A stretch of 39,502 nucleotides of DNA from Acidimicrobiia bacterium (GCA_030066265.1 JASJCF010000003.1:1-39502), one strand, 5' to 3'; counted from the stretch's first letter, positions 23,574 to 31,346 are shown. Numbers and translations: made by a program. The notes: generated from the sequence alone by a model not told the origin.

Positions 23574-25295
23574 TCAGCCTGCCATGCGGCGGACGAGCCA
23601 GTCCGCCAGCGACTGTCCCGTCTTCGCTGCCTTCTCGGCGAGCTGTGCCTCGGCGCCGATCCAATCACCCGAGTCCGGATAGGAGGTCGTGAGATCCACA
23701 TACACCTTGAGCTTCGGTTCCGTTCCCGAAGGTCGCGCCAGGACGCGACCCGTCGCACCGAGCTGCATCTCGATGAGGTTCGTCGCTCCGAGGTAGCGAG
23801 GGCGGTGTTCGGCGCCGGTCGCAAAGTCCCGCACCTCGGTGACATCGAAGTCCCCGATCTCGCCGGGAGTCGCTTCGCGTAGCTCTCGCATCGCCCGTGC
23901 GATCTCCTCGGATCCGTCCACCCCTTCTCGCCGGAGGCTGACCTGCGCCGAGGTCCAGACACCGTATGACCGGTAGAGCTCACCGAGCCGATCGACCACG
24001 GTCATCCCGTCCCCGGCCGCGACCGCCGCGAGCACGGCGAAGGCAACGGCTGCCGAGATGCCGTCCTTGTCCCGGACGGTGTCCCCCACCGAATACCCCA
24101 GTGCTTCCTCGTACCCGAGGATCATGGGCGCCTCCCCCTCGTCGGCCGTGAGGTCGAGTGAGGCGTTCCAGATCCACTTGAAGCCGGTCAGGGTCTGGGT
24201 GAACGTCACGCCGTGCCGATCAGCGATGCGTCCGAGCAGAGGCGACGACACGATCGAATTGATGACCGGTCCCGATCGGTCGCCTCGATGGTGCAGGAGG
24301 AACTCGGCGAGCAGGCAACCGATCTGATTGCCCGTCAGTGCCTTCCACTGGCCACCGGGGAAGGGGACGGACACCGCAAGACGATCGGCATCGGGATCAT
24401 TCGCGAGGACGAGATCGGCGTCCACGGATGCCGCCAGCTCGTGCGCCATGTCCATGGCTCCCGGCTCCTCGGGATTCGGGAAGCTCACGGTGGGGAAGCT
24501 TCCGTCGGGCTCGAACTGGCGAGCAACGGGATGGACGTTCCCAAACCCGAATCGCTCGAGCGCCGAGACCACGGCGTCGCCTCCGACGCCGTGCATGGCG
24601 GAGTAGACGATGGACTGAGATCGGTCGCCGGTGAGGGAGGGCAGCGTGGTCGCCACGTGGTGGAGGTAGTCGTCGAAGACGTCCTCGCTCACGGGCACGC
24701 CGTCCGGGTGTTCGAACGGCATGGCGGCCCGCGCAACCTTGTTCGCGGGCCCGACCTTGGCGATCTGCTCGGCAATCTCGGTATCGGTCGGACTCACGAT
24801 CTGGGCGCCGTTCGATGCGTAGACCTTGTATCCGTTGTCGGCAGGCGGATTGTGGCTGGCCGTGATCACGACAGCCGCACAAGCACGTGCCTGAAGCGCT
24901 GCATAGGCCACGAGCGGTGTGGGTGTCGGCTCGGGGAAGTATCGGACCTGGAAGCCGGCGGCGAGCAACACCCCGACGGTGTCCTCCATGAAGGTCTCCG
25001 ACGAGACCCTGGCGTCGCGCCCGACCAGCACGAGGCGACGGTCGTCGGGCACGGTCTCGTCGAGATAGGCTGCGAGACCGGCCGTCGTGCGAATCACGAC
25101 CGCTCGGTTCATGCGATTCGAGCCGCCCTCGACGACGCCGCGGATACCTGCGGTCCCGAATTCGAGGGTGCCGGCCATGCGATCGGCGAGCTCCTCTGAG
25201 CCGCCGTTCGTGAGCAACGCAGTCAGTTCGGATCGTGTCCGGGGGTCTGGATCACCGTCGATCCACTCGCGGGTACGCGCTTGGAGATCGTCCAC
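23574..25295 (-). CDS. Phospho-sugar mutase (phosphoglucomutase/phosphomannomutase)
   Basis: A 573-residue alpha-D-phosphohexomutase interconverting sugar 1- and 6-phosphates. All four family sites are visible: the catalytic phosphoserine loop TASHNPPADNGYK (S147), the metal loop DPDADR, the sugar loop GYEEALGYSVGD and the phosphate loop RPSGTEPKLKVY. The long N-terminus with FGTAGIRGVVEGG matches the larger PgcA/Pgm2-like group. The GTG at 25295 lies 7 nt after TACTCT. It is divergent from glpD. Together with manA it can supply glucose-1-phosphate or mannose-1-phosphate for envelope polymers. Confidence 0.9.
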   Translation of the reverse strand: MDDLQARTREWIDGDPDPRTRSELTALLTNGGSEELADRMAGTLEFGTAGIRGVVEGGSNRMNRAVVIRTTAGLAAYLDETVPDDRRLVLVGRDARVSSETFMEDTVGVLLAAGFQVRYFPEPTPTPLVAYAALQARACAAVVITASHNPPADNGYKVYASNGAQIVSPTDTEIAEQIAKVGPANKVARAAMPFEHPDGVPVSEDVFDDYLHHVATTLPSLTGDRSQSIVYSAMHGVGGDAVVSALERFGFGNVHPVARQFEPDGSFPTVSFPNPEEPGAMDMAHELAASVDADLVLANDPDADRLAVSVPFPGGQWKALTGNQIGCLLAEFLLHHRGDRSGPVINSIVSSPLLGRIADRHGVTFTQTLTGFKWIWNASLDLTADEGEAPMILGYEEALGYSVGDTVRDKDGISAAVAFAVLAAVAAGDGMTVVDRLGELYRSYGVWTSAQVSLRREGVDGSEEIARAMRELREATPGEIGDFDVTEVRDFATGAEHRPRYLGATNLIEMQLGATGRVLARPSGTEPKLKVYVDLTTSYPDSGDWIGAEAQLAEKAAKTGQSLADWLVRRMAG

Positions 25296-25308
25296 ACGAG
25301 CGAGAGTA
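25296..25308 (-). promoter_or_regulatory. Leaderless -10 element for the mutase
   Basis: TACTCT (25308 to 25303, minus strand) ends 7 nt before the GTG at 25295. Confidence 0.6.
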
Positions 25309-25382
25309 CTTCCGTCGGCACGAGAAGGGAATCTTCGCGCTCGAGCCGGCGACTCGGCGATCCCATGACATGAGCGGAGGTT

Positions 25383-25394
25383 TAGCCTCTGGGT
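25383..25394 (+). promoter_or_regulatory. Leaderless -10 element for glpD
   Basis: TAGCCT at 25383-25388 ends 6 nt before the ATG at 25395. Confidence 0.6.
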
Positions 25395-27104
25395 ATGAGC
25401 ACTTCCACGCCATCCCTCAGTCCCGAGTACCGCAGCGAAACCATCGACGCCATGGATGGAGGCACCTTCGACGTGGTCATCGTGGGGGGAGGCATCACGG
25501 GCGTCGGGTGCGCACTCGACGCCGCCTCACGGGGATTGTCGGTCGCCCTCATCGAGCAGCGCGACATCTCGTCGGGGACCTCGAGCCGGTCGTCGAAGCT
25601 CTTCCACGGCGGCTTGCGCTACCTCGAGCAGTTCGATTTCAAGCTCGTCAATGAGGCACTCCACGAACGCGAGCTCATCCGGCAACGCCTGGCGCCTCAC
25701 CTGGTCTGGCCCGTTCCGTTCATCTATCCGCTGCGCCATCGCCTGTGGGAACGGTTCTACGTCGGTGCCGGCATCACCCTCTACGACGCAATGGCGAAGA
25801 TCGGCGGCAACACCCTCCCCCGCCAGTGGCATCTCACCAAGACGGACCTCAAGGAGGTCTTCCCGAGCGTCAAAGCCGATGACTTCGTGGGAGGCATCCG
25901 GTACTACGACGCTGGGTGTGACGACGCCAGATACACCGTCGCCGTCGCTCGCACCGCGGCTGCTCGGGGTGCGCGCATCCTGACGAGCGCTCGCGTCAGT
26001 GGATTCATCTGGGATGGCGACCGGGTTGCCGGGGTGAAAGCAACCGACCTCGAGTCCGGACGCGAGCTCGAGGTCAAGGCCGATGTGGTCGTGAACTCGA
26101 CGGGGGTGTGGACCGATCGAGTCGAAGCGAACGTGGGCGATCGCCACACCGACGTCACGGCGTCCAAGGGCATCCACATCGTCGTGCCCAAGGACCGGAT
26201 CAAGTCTCGCGTCGGCTTCATCACCCGCACGAAGTCCAGCGTCCTCTTCCTCATCCCCCACGAGGACTTCTGGCACATCGGCACAACCGACACGCCCTGG
26301 GAACTGGGCCTGGCACATCCCGCGGCCAGCCGCACGGACATCGACTACGTGCTCGAACAGGCCAACCAGGTGATCGATCCGCCGTTGACCCACGACGACG
26401 TCGTGGGCGTCTACGCCGGACTGCGGCCGCTGGTCAGCGGCGACGCCGAATCCACGGCCAAGCTGTCCCGCGAGCACAGCATCACGAACCCGGCTCCCGG
26501 CTTGGTCACCATCGCCGGCGGCAAGTACACGACGTACCGGGTGATGGCCGAAGACACCATCGACCGGGCATTCGAATCCATCGGCGTGGAGGTCGCGCCT
26601 TCGACCACCGAAGAGATCACGCTGATCGGTGCAGACGGCTACGAGGCGATGAGAGCGAGGGCCGACGACATCGCCGCCGAGTACGGCGTCGAACCGGCGG
26701 AGGTTCGCCGACTGCTCCGGCGTTATGGAGACGAGGCGACGGAGATCCTCGATCTCGCCGCCTCCGATCCCGTGCTCGCGGAGCGGATTCCCTCCGGCAA
26801 GTACCTCGGAGCCGAGGTCGCCTTCGCCGTCCAACACGAAGGTGCGCTGCATCTCGACGACGTCCTCACTCGGCGCACGCGCCTGTCGGTCGAATGTGAA
26901 GACCGTGGCGTCAAGGGAGCACCGTTCGTCGCCTCGATCATGGCCGAGGCGCTCGGCTGGGACGCCGCCACTGTGGCGAGGGAGCTCGAGCACTACGAGG
27001 CTCGAGTGGAGGCTGAGCTGGAGTCTCAGCGCATGCCCGACGACCACACTGCCGATGCCGCTCGGATGGGGGCTCCGGATATCCGCACGATGGGCGCCGA
27101 GTAG
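25395..27104 (+). CDS. glpD: Glycerol-3-phosphate dehydrogenase, FAD-dependent
   Basis: A 569-residue membrane-associated flavoenzyme oxidising glycerol-3-phosphate to dihydroxyacetone phosphate and passing electrons to quinone. The Rossmann FAD motif is VVIVGGGITGVGCALDAASR (residues about 27-46), followed by the GlpD signature SSGTSSRSSKLFHGGLRYLEQ, then IGTTDTPWELGL and GLRPLV...SREHSI, and TIAGGKYTTYR near 375. The C-terminal helical domain (about 400-569) is typical of GlpD. A TAGCCT hexamer 6 nt before the ATG indicates a leaderless message. Electrons enter respiration while the triose joins gluconeogenesis with pckA. Confidence 0.92.
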   Translation: MSTSTPSLSPEYRSETIDAMDGGTFDVVIVGGGITGVGCALDAASRGLSVALIEQRDISSGTSSRSSKLFHGGLRYLEQFDFKLVNEALHERELIRQRLAPHLVWPVPFIYPLRHRLWERFYVGAGITLYDAMAKIGGNTLPRQWHLTKTDLKEVFPSVKADDFVGGIRYYDAGCDDARYTVAVARTAAARGARILTSARVSGFIWDGDRVAGVKATDLESGRELEVKADVVVNSTGVWTDRVEANVGDRHTDVTASKGIHIVVPKDRIKSRVGFITRTKSSVLFLIPHEDFWHIGTTDTPWELGLAHPAASRTDIDYVLEQANQVIDPPLTHDDVVGVYAGLRPLVSGDAESTAKLSREHSITNPAPGLVTIAGGKYTTYRVMAEDTIDRAFESIGVEVAPSTTEEITLIGADGYEAMRARADDIAAEYGVEPAEVRRLLRRYGDEATEILDLAASDPVLAERIPSGKYLGAEVAFAVQHEGALHLDDVLTRRTRLSVECEDRGVKGAPFVASIMAEALGWDAATVARELEHYEARVEAELESQRMPDDHTADAARMGAPDIRTMGAE

Positions 27105-27144
27105 CCGCCCAGGGCGGAATGGGGCGCCCGAGCTATCGGGCGGC
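27104..27144. terminator. GC-rich stem-loops between glpD and the RDD gene
   Basis: Overlapping dyads CCGCCC-A-GGGCGG (27105-27117) and CGCCCG-AGCTAT-CGGGCG (27125-27142), with GCCGCCC/GGGCGGC joining the outer ends. They lie between convergent stops and probably serve as a two-way terminator. Confidence 0.55.
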
Positions 27145-27152
27145 AGTCAGGT

Positions 27153-27668
27153 TCAGAACGATTCGCTCTGCTCGAGGTAGTCCTCGTACGTCTCCCCAGC
27201 CGACGGCCGCGCATAGTCGTAGACGACCCATGTCGAGGCCATGTGGTCGTGCCAGGCTCGGCGGTTCTTGTCGACGAGCACCCATAGATACCCGACCCAG
27301 AACACGATGGCCGAGATCCCGTACCCGAGGATCCGGATGATGCTCCGGCCGATGGTCGGTGACTGCCCAGAAGAACTCACCACCCGCAGACCCATGAGCG
27401 ACTTGCCGATGGTGCGCCCGGTGAGCGCCCAGAACATCACGAAGTACAGAGCAATGATGAACGGGATGAGCAAGACATAGATCGACGAGAGCGATGCCCT
27501 CGTCTCCACGCCCACTCGCTCGAGCGTGTCGTCGGCCAACACGGCGATCCATCCCCCGATAGCGAGGATGCCCGCAACGACGACGAGATCAATCGCAAAG
27601 GCGAAGAGGCGCGTGACGAACCCAGCTGCCCGGCCGTTGAGGACGTGCATGTCGTTGCGGTTGGTCAC
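27153..27668 (-). CDS. RDD family membrane protein
   Basis: A 171-residue membrane protein with three to four helices. The RDD family pattern is visible: GFVTRLFAFAIDLVVV at the N-terminus, then WALTGRTIGKSLMGLRVV and RAWHDHMASTWVVYD near the C-terminus. Some RDD proteins act in Na+/H+ exchange or membrane stress, but most are unknown. GTG 27668 follows GGGGAGGAAAC, a strong ribosome site, and forms a GTGA overlap with the stop of the upstream gene, so the two are cotranscribed and probably act together. Confidence 0.85.
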   Translation of the reverse strand: MTNRNDMHVLNGRAAGFVTRLFAFAIDLVVVAGILAIGGWIAVLADDTLERVGVETRASLSSIYVLLIPFIIALYFVMFWALTGRTIGKSLMGLRVVSSSGQSPTIGRSIIRILGYGISAIVFWVGYLWVLVDKNRRAWHDHMASTWVVYDYARPSAGETYEDYLEQSESF

Positions 27669-28336
27669 GTTTCCTCCCCGACCTTCGGCGGCAGGGGCCG
27701 ATCCGGTCGACGGAGCAATCGCCGGAACATGCCCTCCGTCAGGCCGTCTGCGGCAGCCCCGGTTTCCCGAACCTCCTGGACGGCAGATCCGGTGATACCG
27801 ATGGTCTGGTCCCGCACCAGCTCGGCGAGCTCGGGTGAATCGCTCAACAGGCTCACGATCCCCTCCGTCGACTCCTGGAAGGCGTAGACGGCCAGGACCC
27901 GACCGCGGGCGTATTCGGCGGTCCCGACGTTGGTCAGCCGTTCTCGCTCCTCGGAGATGGCTTTCCTCGTCGGTTCGGTCACACCGGCAATGAAGGGAGC
28001 AACACCGGTCACTTCGGCGAGATACGCGGTCGTGTCGATGGCGACACCGAGCGTGCGGGTGAACGGGTAGGCCATGCGTTGAGCCGATTCCGCAGCTCCG
28101 CTCGCCAGTGCCGGCAGCTCGGAGACCCACCCGACGAACGCCATCACGTTGGGATCGGCCTTCACCAACATCGGGCCGGAGTCCGGTTCGTGGTCGAGGG
28201 CATCGAGCTGCTGAGAGACCTTCATGAGGCGATCGATCGCCTCGCCGATGCCCCCGGCGACGATCCTCACGACGGTCTTGTACGCGTCCTCCGGAGAGCG
28301 TTCCTCGAGCTCGGCGGTCTCGGTCTGGTCCGACAT
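27665..28336 (-). CDS. Unknown helical protein coupled to an RDD protein
   Basis: A 223-residue protein with no domain I can name. It is predicted mostly helical, with moderately hydrophobic stretches (ALASGAAESAQRMAYPFTRTLGVAIDTTAYLAEVTGVAPFIAGV) too polar for clear membrane spans. It has an acidic N-terminus (MSDQTETAELEERSPEDAY) and a basic Arg/Pro tail (RRLLRRPDRPLPPK). TAGGGT ends exactly 7 nt before the ATG, so the message is leaderless. The stop overlaps the RDD start by one codon frame (GTGA), implying a functional pair, perhaps a peripheral partner of the membrane protein. Confidence 0.7.
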   Translation of the reverse strand: MSDQTETAELEERSPEDAYKTVVRIVAGGIGEAIDRLMKVSQQLDALDHEPDSGPMLVKADPNVMAFVGWVSELPALASGAAESAQRMAYPFTRTLGVAIDTTAYLAEVTGVAPFIAGVTEPTRKAISEERERLTNVGTAEYARGRVLAVYAFQESTEGIVSLLSDSPELAELVRDQTIGITGSAVQEVRETGAAADGLTEGMFRRLLRRPDRPLPPKVGEET

Positions 28337-28349
28337 CGAACAAACCCTA
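28337..28349 (-). promoter_or_regulatory. Leaderless -10 element for the unknown/RDD operon
   Basis: TAGGGT (28349 to 28344, minus strand) ends 7 nt before the ATG at 28336. Confidence 0.6.
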
Positions 28350-28493
28350 ATCGGGCCGATCCGTGGCCTCGCCTCGGGCCCCATCTCGGGCCTCGTCTCG
28401 GACGTGATCCCGGGCGCGATCGGGGGCACGATGTCGATGCCCGTCACGGGTCGGGAACCCATATACTCCATCGCCGTAGCCGGTCTGGCTCTG

Positions 28494-28506
28494 TACACTG
28501 GCGGGC
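28494..28506 (+). promoter_or_regulatory. -10 candidate for the tRNA-Glu cluster
   Basis: TACACT at 28494-28499 is 12 nt before the mature tRNA-Glu start. TATACT at 28462-28467 is a second candidate. No good -35 is visible for either. Confidence 0.4.
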
Positions 28507-28511
28507 GCCCA

Positions 28512-28584
28512 GCCCCCATCGTCCAGCGGCCTAGGACTCCGCCCTTTCAAGGCGGCAACGGGGATTCGAATTCCCCTGGGGGCA
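28512..28584 (+). tRNA. tRNA-Glu (anticodon TTC)
   Basis: A 73-nt cloverleaf: acceptor GCCCCCA / TGGGGGC, D-arm GTCC/GGAC, anticodon stem CCGCC/GGCGG with loop CTTTCAA (anticodon 28546-28548), T-arm GGGGA/TCCCC. CCA is not encoded. Confidence 0.95.
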
Positions 28585-28588
28585 CAAC

Positions 28589-28666
28589 GGGGGCGTGGTG
28601 AAGTCTGGAGTTCACGCCGGCCTGTCAAGCCGGAGGTCGCGGGTTCAAATCCCGTCGCTCCCGCCA
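28589..28666 (+). tRNA. tRNA-Asp (anticodon GTC)
   Basis: Acceptor GGGGGCG / CGCTCCC (one G-T pair), D-arm GTGA/TCAC, anticodon stem CCGGC/GCCGG with loop CTGTCAA (anticodon 28624-28626), T-arm GCGGG/CCCGT. CCA is encoded at 28664-28666. It begins four bases after tRNA-Glu, so the two are one transcript. Confidence 0.95.
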
Positions 28667-28693
28667 AGCTCGGTCTCCGCGGAGATGCGAGCT

Positions 28694-28733
28694 GAGTTCC
28701 GAAGGAACTCGCATGTGATCCGAAGGGATCACA
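28694..28733 (+). other. Two tRNA-spacer stem-loops
   Basis: GAGTTCC-GAA-GGAACTC (28694-28710) and TGTGATCC-GAAG-GGATCACA (28714-28733) lie between tRNA-Asp and tRNA-Phe. They probably serve as processing or attenuation signals in the tRNA transcript. Confidence 0.6.
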
Positions 28734-28736
28734 CTC

Positions 28737-28809
28737 GGTCAGGTAGCTCAGTTGGTAGAGCGCCGGTCTGAAAAACCGGAGGTCGGCAGTTCGACCCTGC
28801 CCCTGACCA
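28737..28809 (+). tRNA. tRNA-Phe (anticodon GAA)
   Basis: Acceptor GGTCAGG / CCTGACC, D-arm GCTC/GAGC, anticodon stem CCGGT/ACCGG with loop CTGAAAA (anticodon 28770-28772), T-arm GGCAG/CTGCC. CCA is not encoded. A 10-bp hairpin follows at once. Confidence 0.95.
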
Positions 28810-28811
28810 CG

Positions 28812-28834
28812 CGGACTCCCCGGAGGGGAGTCCG
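28812..28834 (+). terminator. Terminator hairpin after tRNA-Phe
   Basis: CGGACTCCCC / GGGGAGTCCG, a 10-bp perfect stem with GGA loop, starting three bases after the tRNA. Confidence 0.75.
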
Positions 28835-29012
28835 TTCGAGTTTGCGTTCGCAAACTCGGGCGATCCTGCTGCGGGCTTCCCATTCGGGAAGCCCGTTCGA
28901 GTTTGCGGAGCAAACTCGTGCGGTCCTCTCTGGGCGCACGGACGTGCTGCGCACGTCGTGCGCTTTGCTCCACCGTCCGGACGGCCGGCACGCAAGCTTC
29001 CGTTTGGAGCAA
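28834..29012. repeat. Run of stem-loops with a duplicated 13-bp motif
   Basis: GTTCGAGTTTGCG occurs at 28834-28846 and 28895-28907, each starting a hairpin closed by CAAACTCG. Between and after them lie CGGGCTTCCC/GGGAAGCCCG (28872-28895), a bulged 13-bp stem (28934-28963) and TTGCTCCA/TGGAGCAA (28965-29012) enclosing CCGTCCGGACGG. No gene lies here; the region separates tRNA-Phe from the QueA-like gene end. Confidence 0.75.
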
Positions 29013-29032
29013 GCCGTGCGAGGGCGTTCTCG

Positions 29033-30118
29033 CTATCTGGCGCCAGCCGGACGGTGGTTTGACGCCTGTTCGCCGAGCAGGAGGCAGGAGTCGCCGAACT
29101 CGTGCCATAGATAGTCACCGGCGACGGCGCGGTCATAGGTGTCCGCCACCAAGTTCGTACCCGCCACTGCCCGGAGCAGGTCGATGTGGGACGCCTCCGG
29201 GGGGTGCCATCCGGTGATGAGTCCATCGACGATGCGCGCTGGACGATCGGGTCCGAGCACGAGGTCGGTCCAGCCCGTCGAGGCGGCGATCGTTCCGTCT
29301 TCGGCGATCGCGGATTCGAGTGCGCGGGTGACGGTCGTCCCGACTGCGATGACCCGTCCTTCGTGCCGACGCGTCGCGTTGATCAGTGACGCTGTCTTCT
29401 TCGAAACGGCGAATCGTTCGGGCTGCGGAGGCTCGTGGGCCTCCTGGGAGGACACCCCGGCGTGGAGCTCGATCCCCGCCAAACCCACCCCGTTCCTCCG
29501 CAGCGCACGCACCAGTCGTGCCGTGAAGGGTCGGCCTGCGCTCGGCATCTCGGCGCTGCCGGGCCACCTGCGCCGATCGGCGAAGAACGTCTGATACATG
29601 GAGAGCGGCCACTCACCCGTCACATAGCGGTAGCGGATGGGCCTGCCATGGCGTTGCATGAGGGAGCGCACCCCGCCGTCGACTTGGATGCTCGCTCGCC
29701 ACAGGCGAACCGCTCCGCCTGCGCCACCGTCCGCTGGATCCTCCAGCACGATCGAGCCGAGGGGCACTCGGGCTCTCTCGCCGGGTCGAGCGTCGAGGAT
29801 CGGCCCCGCCGCATCAGGCCGCCGCAACTCGATCACCCACCTGCCGTCGTCGAGGGGCGTGGACAAGTGAGTAACAACCGGGAGCCCGTTGAGGCTGCCT
29901 TCAACCGCCGCCGCCATGGTGGGACTTGTGTTGACCACGAGCAGATCGCCCGACGCCAGGAGGGCGGGTAGCTGTACGAAGGTCGAATCGACGAACCCAC
30001 TCTGTGAGGCGACCATCAGTCGTACCTCGTCGCGCTCGAGGCCCCGTGCTTCAGCCGGGGCAGTGGCCGCACGATCGTCGGGAAGCGCAGATGTCAGCTC
30101 GGCTGATCCGAGTGTCAT
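29033..30118 (-). CDS. QueA-like SAM:tRNA ribosyltransferase-isomerase, diverged
   Basis: A 361-residue protein with the overall order of QueA, which builds epoxyqueuosine from SAM on tRNA position 34. Recognisable segments are LASGDLLVVNTSPTM (residues about 54-68), SMYQTFFADRRRWPGSAEMP (about 173-192), AVGTTVTRALES (258-269), VDGLITGWHPPEAS (298-310) and YDRAVAGDYLWHEFGDSCLLL. Canonical NDTKV, TNFHLP and GDAM motifs are altered to NTSPT, TGWHPP and GDSC, so true queuosine activity is uncertain. The ATG overlaps the stop of the upstream dehydrogenase (ATGA), so the pair shares the SoxR-type promoter. Confidence 0.75.
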   Translation of the reverse strand: MTLGSAELTSALPDDRAATAPAEARGLERDEVRLMVASQSGFVDSTFVQLPALLASGDLLVVNTSPTMAAAVEGSLNGLPVVTHLSTPLDDGRWVIELRRPDAAGPILDARPGERARVPLGSIVLEDPADGGAGGAVRLWRASIQVDGGVRSLMQRHGRPIRYRYVTGEWPLSMYQTFFADRRRWPGSAEMPSAGRPFTARLVRALRRNGVGLAGIELHAGVSSQEAHEPPQPERFAVSKKTASLINATRRHEGRVIAVGTTVTRALESAIAEDGTIAASTGWTDLVLGPDRPARIVDGLITGWHPPEASHIDLLRAVAGTNLVADTYDRAVAGDYLWHEFGDSCLLLGEQASNHRPAGAR

Positions 30119-30798
30119 CGGACTTCTGCCAACAGGCCGCCGGCGGTGTACCTCTCCGAGGGAAGCCCGCTCGAGATGAGATCCCGCAGGAGCGGCACCA
30201 CGGTCTCTGGCGGAGGCCTGTCGGAGATGTCCTCGTCGGGGAAGGCGGCCTGATGCATGTCGGTGCGCATGTCACCTGGGTCGAATGCATACACCCTCAG
30301 GCCGGGCTCTTCCCTGGCCAGAACTGCGCTGGCATGGTCGAGCGCTGACTTGGATGCTCCGTATGGCCCCCAGGTCTCGTAGGCCTCGACTGCGGCGTCT
30401 GAGGAAACGTTGACGACGACACCGTCCCCCTGCTTGAGCGCTGGAAGGAGGTGTCCGAGCAGTGCGAGCGGGGACACGACGTTGGTGTCGAACACGGCGT
30501 GCAACTCGTCCTCGCCGACGGCGCCGATCGGTAACAGCGGGCTGGGGCCCAGGTGGCTGGCGTTGTTGACGAGGAGGTCGAGACGCTGACCTACCGCATT
30601 GGCCAGCCTGACCCGGTGCGACTCGTCGCGAATGTCTCCTGCGATGGCCAGGATGCGCAGGGAACCGTCCCGAGCGACGTCGTCGAGCATGTGTTGGGAC
30701 CTGGCCGTGATGACGACGTCCCAGCCGTCGTCAGCGAGCCTCAGGGCAAGGGCCCGGCCCAGGCCCTTCGAGCCTCCAGTGATCACTGCGTTTGGCAT
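30115..30798 (-). CDS. Short-chain dehydrogenase/reductase (SDR)
   Basis: A 227-residue classical SDR, NAD(P)H-dependent. The cofactor motif is TGGSKGLG (residues about 6-13), then LVNNASHLG, the catalytic serine in NVSSDAA and the YxxxK site YGASKSALDH. The start ATG at 30798 is fixed by AGGAGG about 7 bases upstream. Its promoter has the spacing of SoxR-activated promoters, so it is probably induced by redox-cycling compounds. It is the first gene of a two-gene operon with the QueA-like protein. The substrate is unknown; quinone or carbonyl reduction would suit the context. Confidence 0.88.
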   Translation of the reverse strand: MPNAVITGGSKGLGRALALRLADDGWDVVITARSQHMLDDVARDGSLRILAIAGDIRDESHRVRLANAVGQRLDLLVNNASHLGPSPLLPIGAVGEDELHAVFDTNVVSPLALLGHLLPALKQGDGVVVNVSSDAAVEAYETWGPYGASKSALDHASAVLAREEPGLRVYAFDPGDMRTDMHQAAFPDEDISDRPPPETVVPLLRDLISSGLPSERYTAGGLLAEVR

Positions 30799-30831
30799 TT
30801 TGATCCTCCTATGCGTGCCGATGCGATCACA

Positions 30832-30862
30832 AACGTACAACTTGAAGTTGACTTCAAGTCAA
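30832..30862 (-). promoter_or_regulatory. SoxR-type promoter of the SDR operon
   Basis: On the minus strand, -35 TTGACT (30862-30857) and -10 TACGTT (30837-30832) are 19 bp apart, the elongated spacer used by MerR-family activators. A dyad lies between them, centred at the same position as in the E. coli soxS promoter. Confidence 0.75.
30840..30859. promoter_or_regulatory. SoxR operator ACTTGAAG-TTGA-CTTCAAGT
   Basis: Perfect 8-bp arms around a 4-bp centre, in the shared region between the SDR and soxR genes. It also covers the -35 of soxR, so the regulator probably represses its own gene. Confidence 0.7.
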
Positions 30863-30881
30863 GACCCAATATCCTTCGCCC
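30848..30881 (+). promoter_or_regulatory. Leaderless promoter of soxR
   Basis: TTGACT (30848-30853), 16-bp spacer, TATCCT (30870-30875), then 6 nt to the ATG at 30882. Confidence 0.65.
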
Positions 30882-31346
30882 ATGGAGGACTTGCTCACAA
30901 TCAGCGAAACCGCCGAACGGAGTGGCTTCAGCGCTTCTGCTCTCCGGTACTACGAGCGGGAAGGCCTCATCGACGCGTCCCGAACAGAAGGTGGCCAGCG
31001 TCGGTTCTTGCGCAGCGAACTCCGTCGTCTGGCCTTCATCGCTGCGGCACGGCATGTCGGTCTGACCCTGGGGGAGATCAAGGAAGCGCTCTCGCTTCTC
31101 CCCGCCGAGCGCACGCCCACGAAGGCCGATTGGATGCGCATCTCACGATCCTGGCGGCAGCGCCTCGACGACGAGATAGGAGCGCTGGAGCGGCTGCGCA
31201 ACGGGTTGGACAGCTGCATCGGATGCGGCTGCCTCAGCCTGCAACGGTGCCGACTGAGCAACCCGAACGACATCGTCGCCGATCGGGGCTCTGGGGCGGT
31301 GTTCCTGCCCGAGCCACTGCACCCGCCCGCCGTTGAACGCCAGTAG
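30882..31346 (+). CDS. soxR: Redox-sensitive transcriptional activator SoxR
   Basis: A 154-residue MerR-family regulator. The winged helix (LTISETAERSGFSASALRYYEREGLI) is at about 5-30, a dimer helix follows, and the [2Fe-2S] motif C-x2-C-x-C-x5-C sits at C112, C115, C117 and C123 within SCIGCGCLSLQRC. The oxidised cluster distorts DNA to activate promoters with long spacers. It is divergent from an SDR/QueA-like operon that has exactly such a promoter. The tail past residue 145 is short, as in actinobacterial SoxR. Its likely role is activation of that operon by redox-cycling compounds and autorepression. Confidence 0.92.
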   Translation: MEDLLTISETAERSGFSASALRYYEREGLIDASRTEGGQRRFLRSELRRLAFIAAARHVGLTLGEIKEALSLLPAERTPTKADWMRISRSWRQRLDDEIGALERLRNGLDSCIGCGCLSLQRCRLSNPNDIVADRGSGAVFLPEPLHPPAVERQ

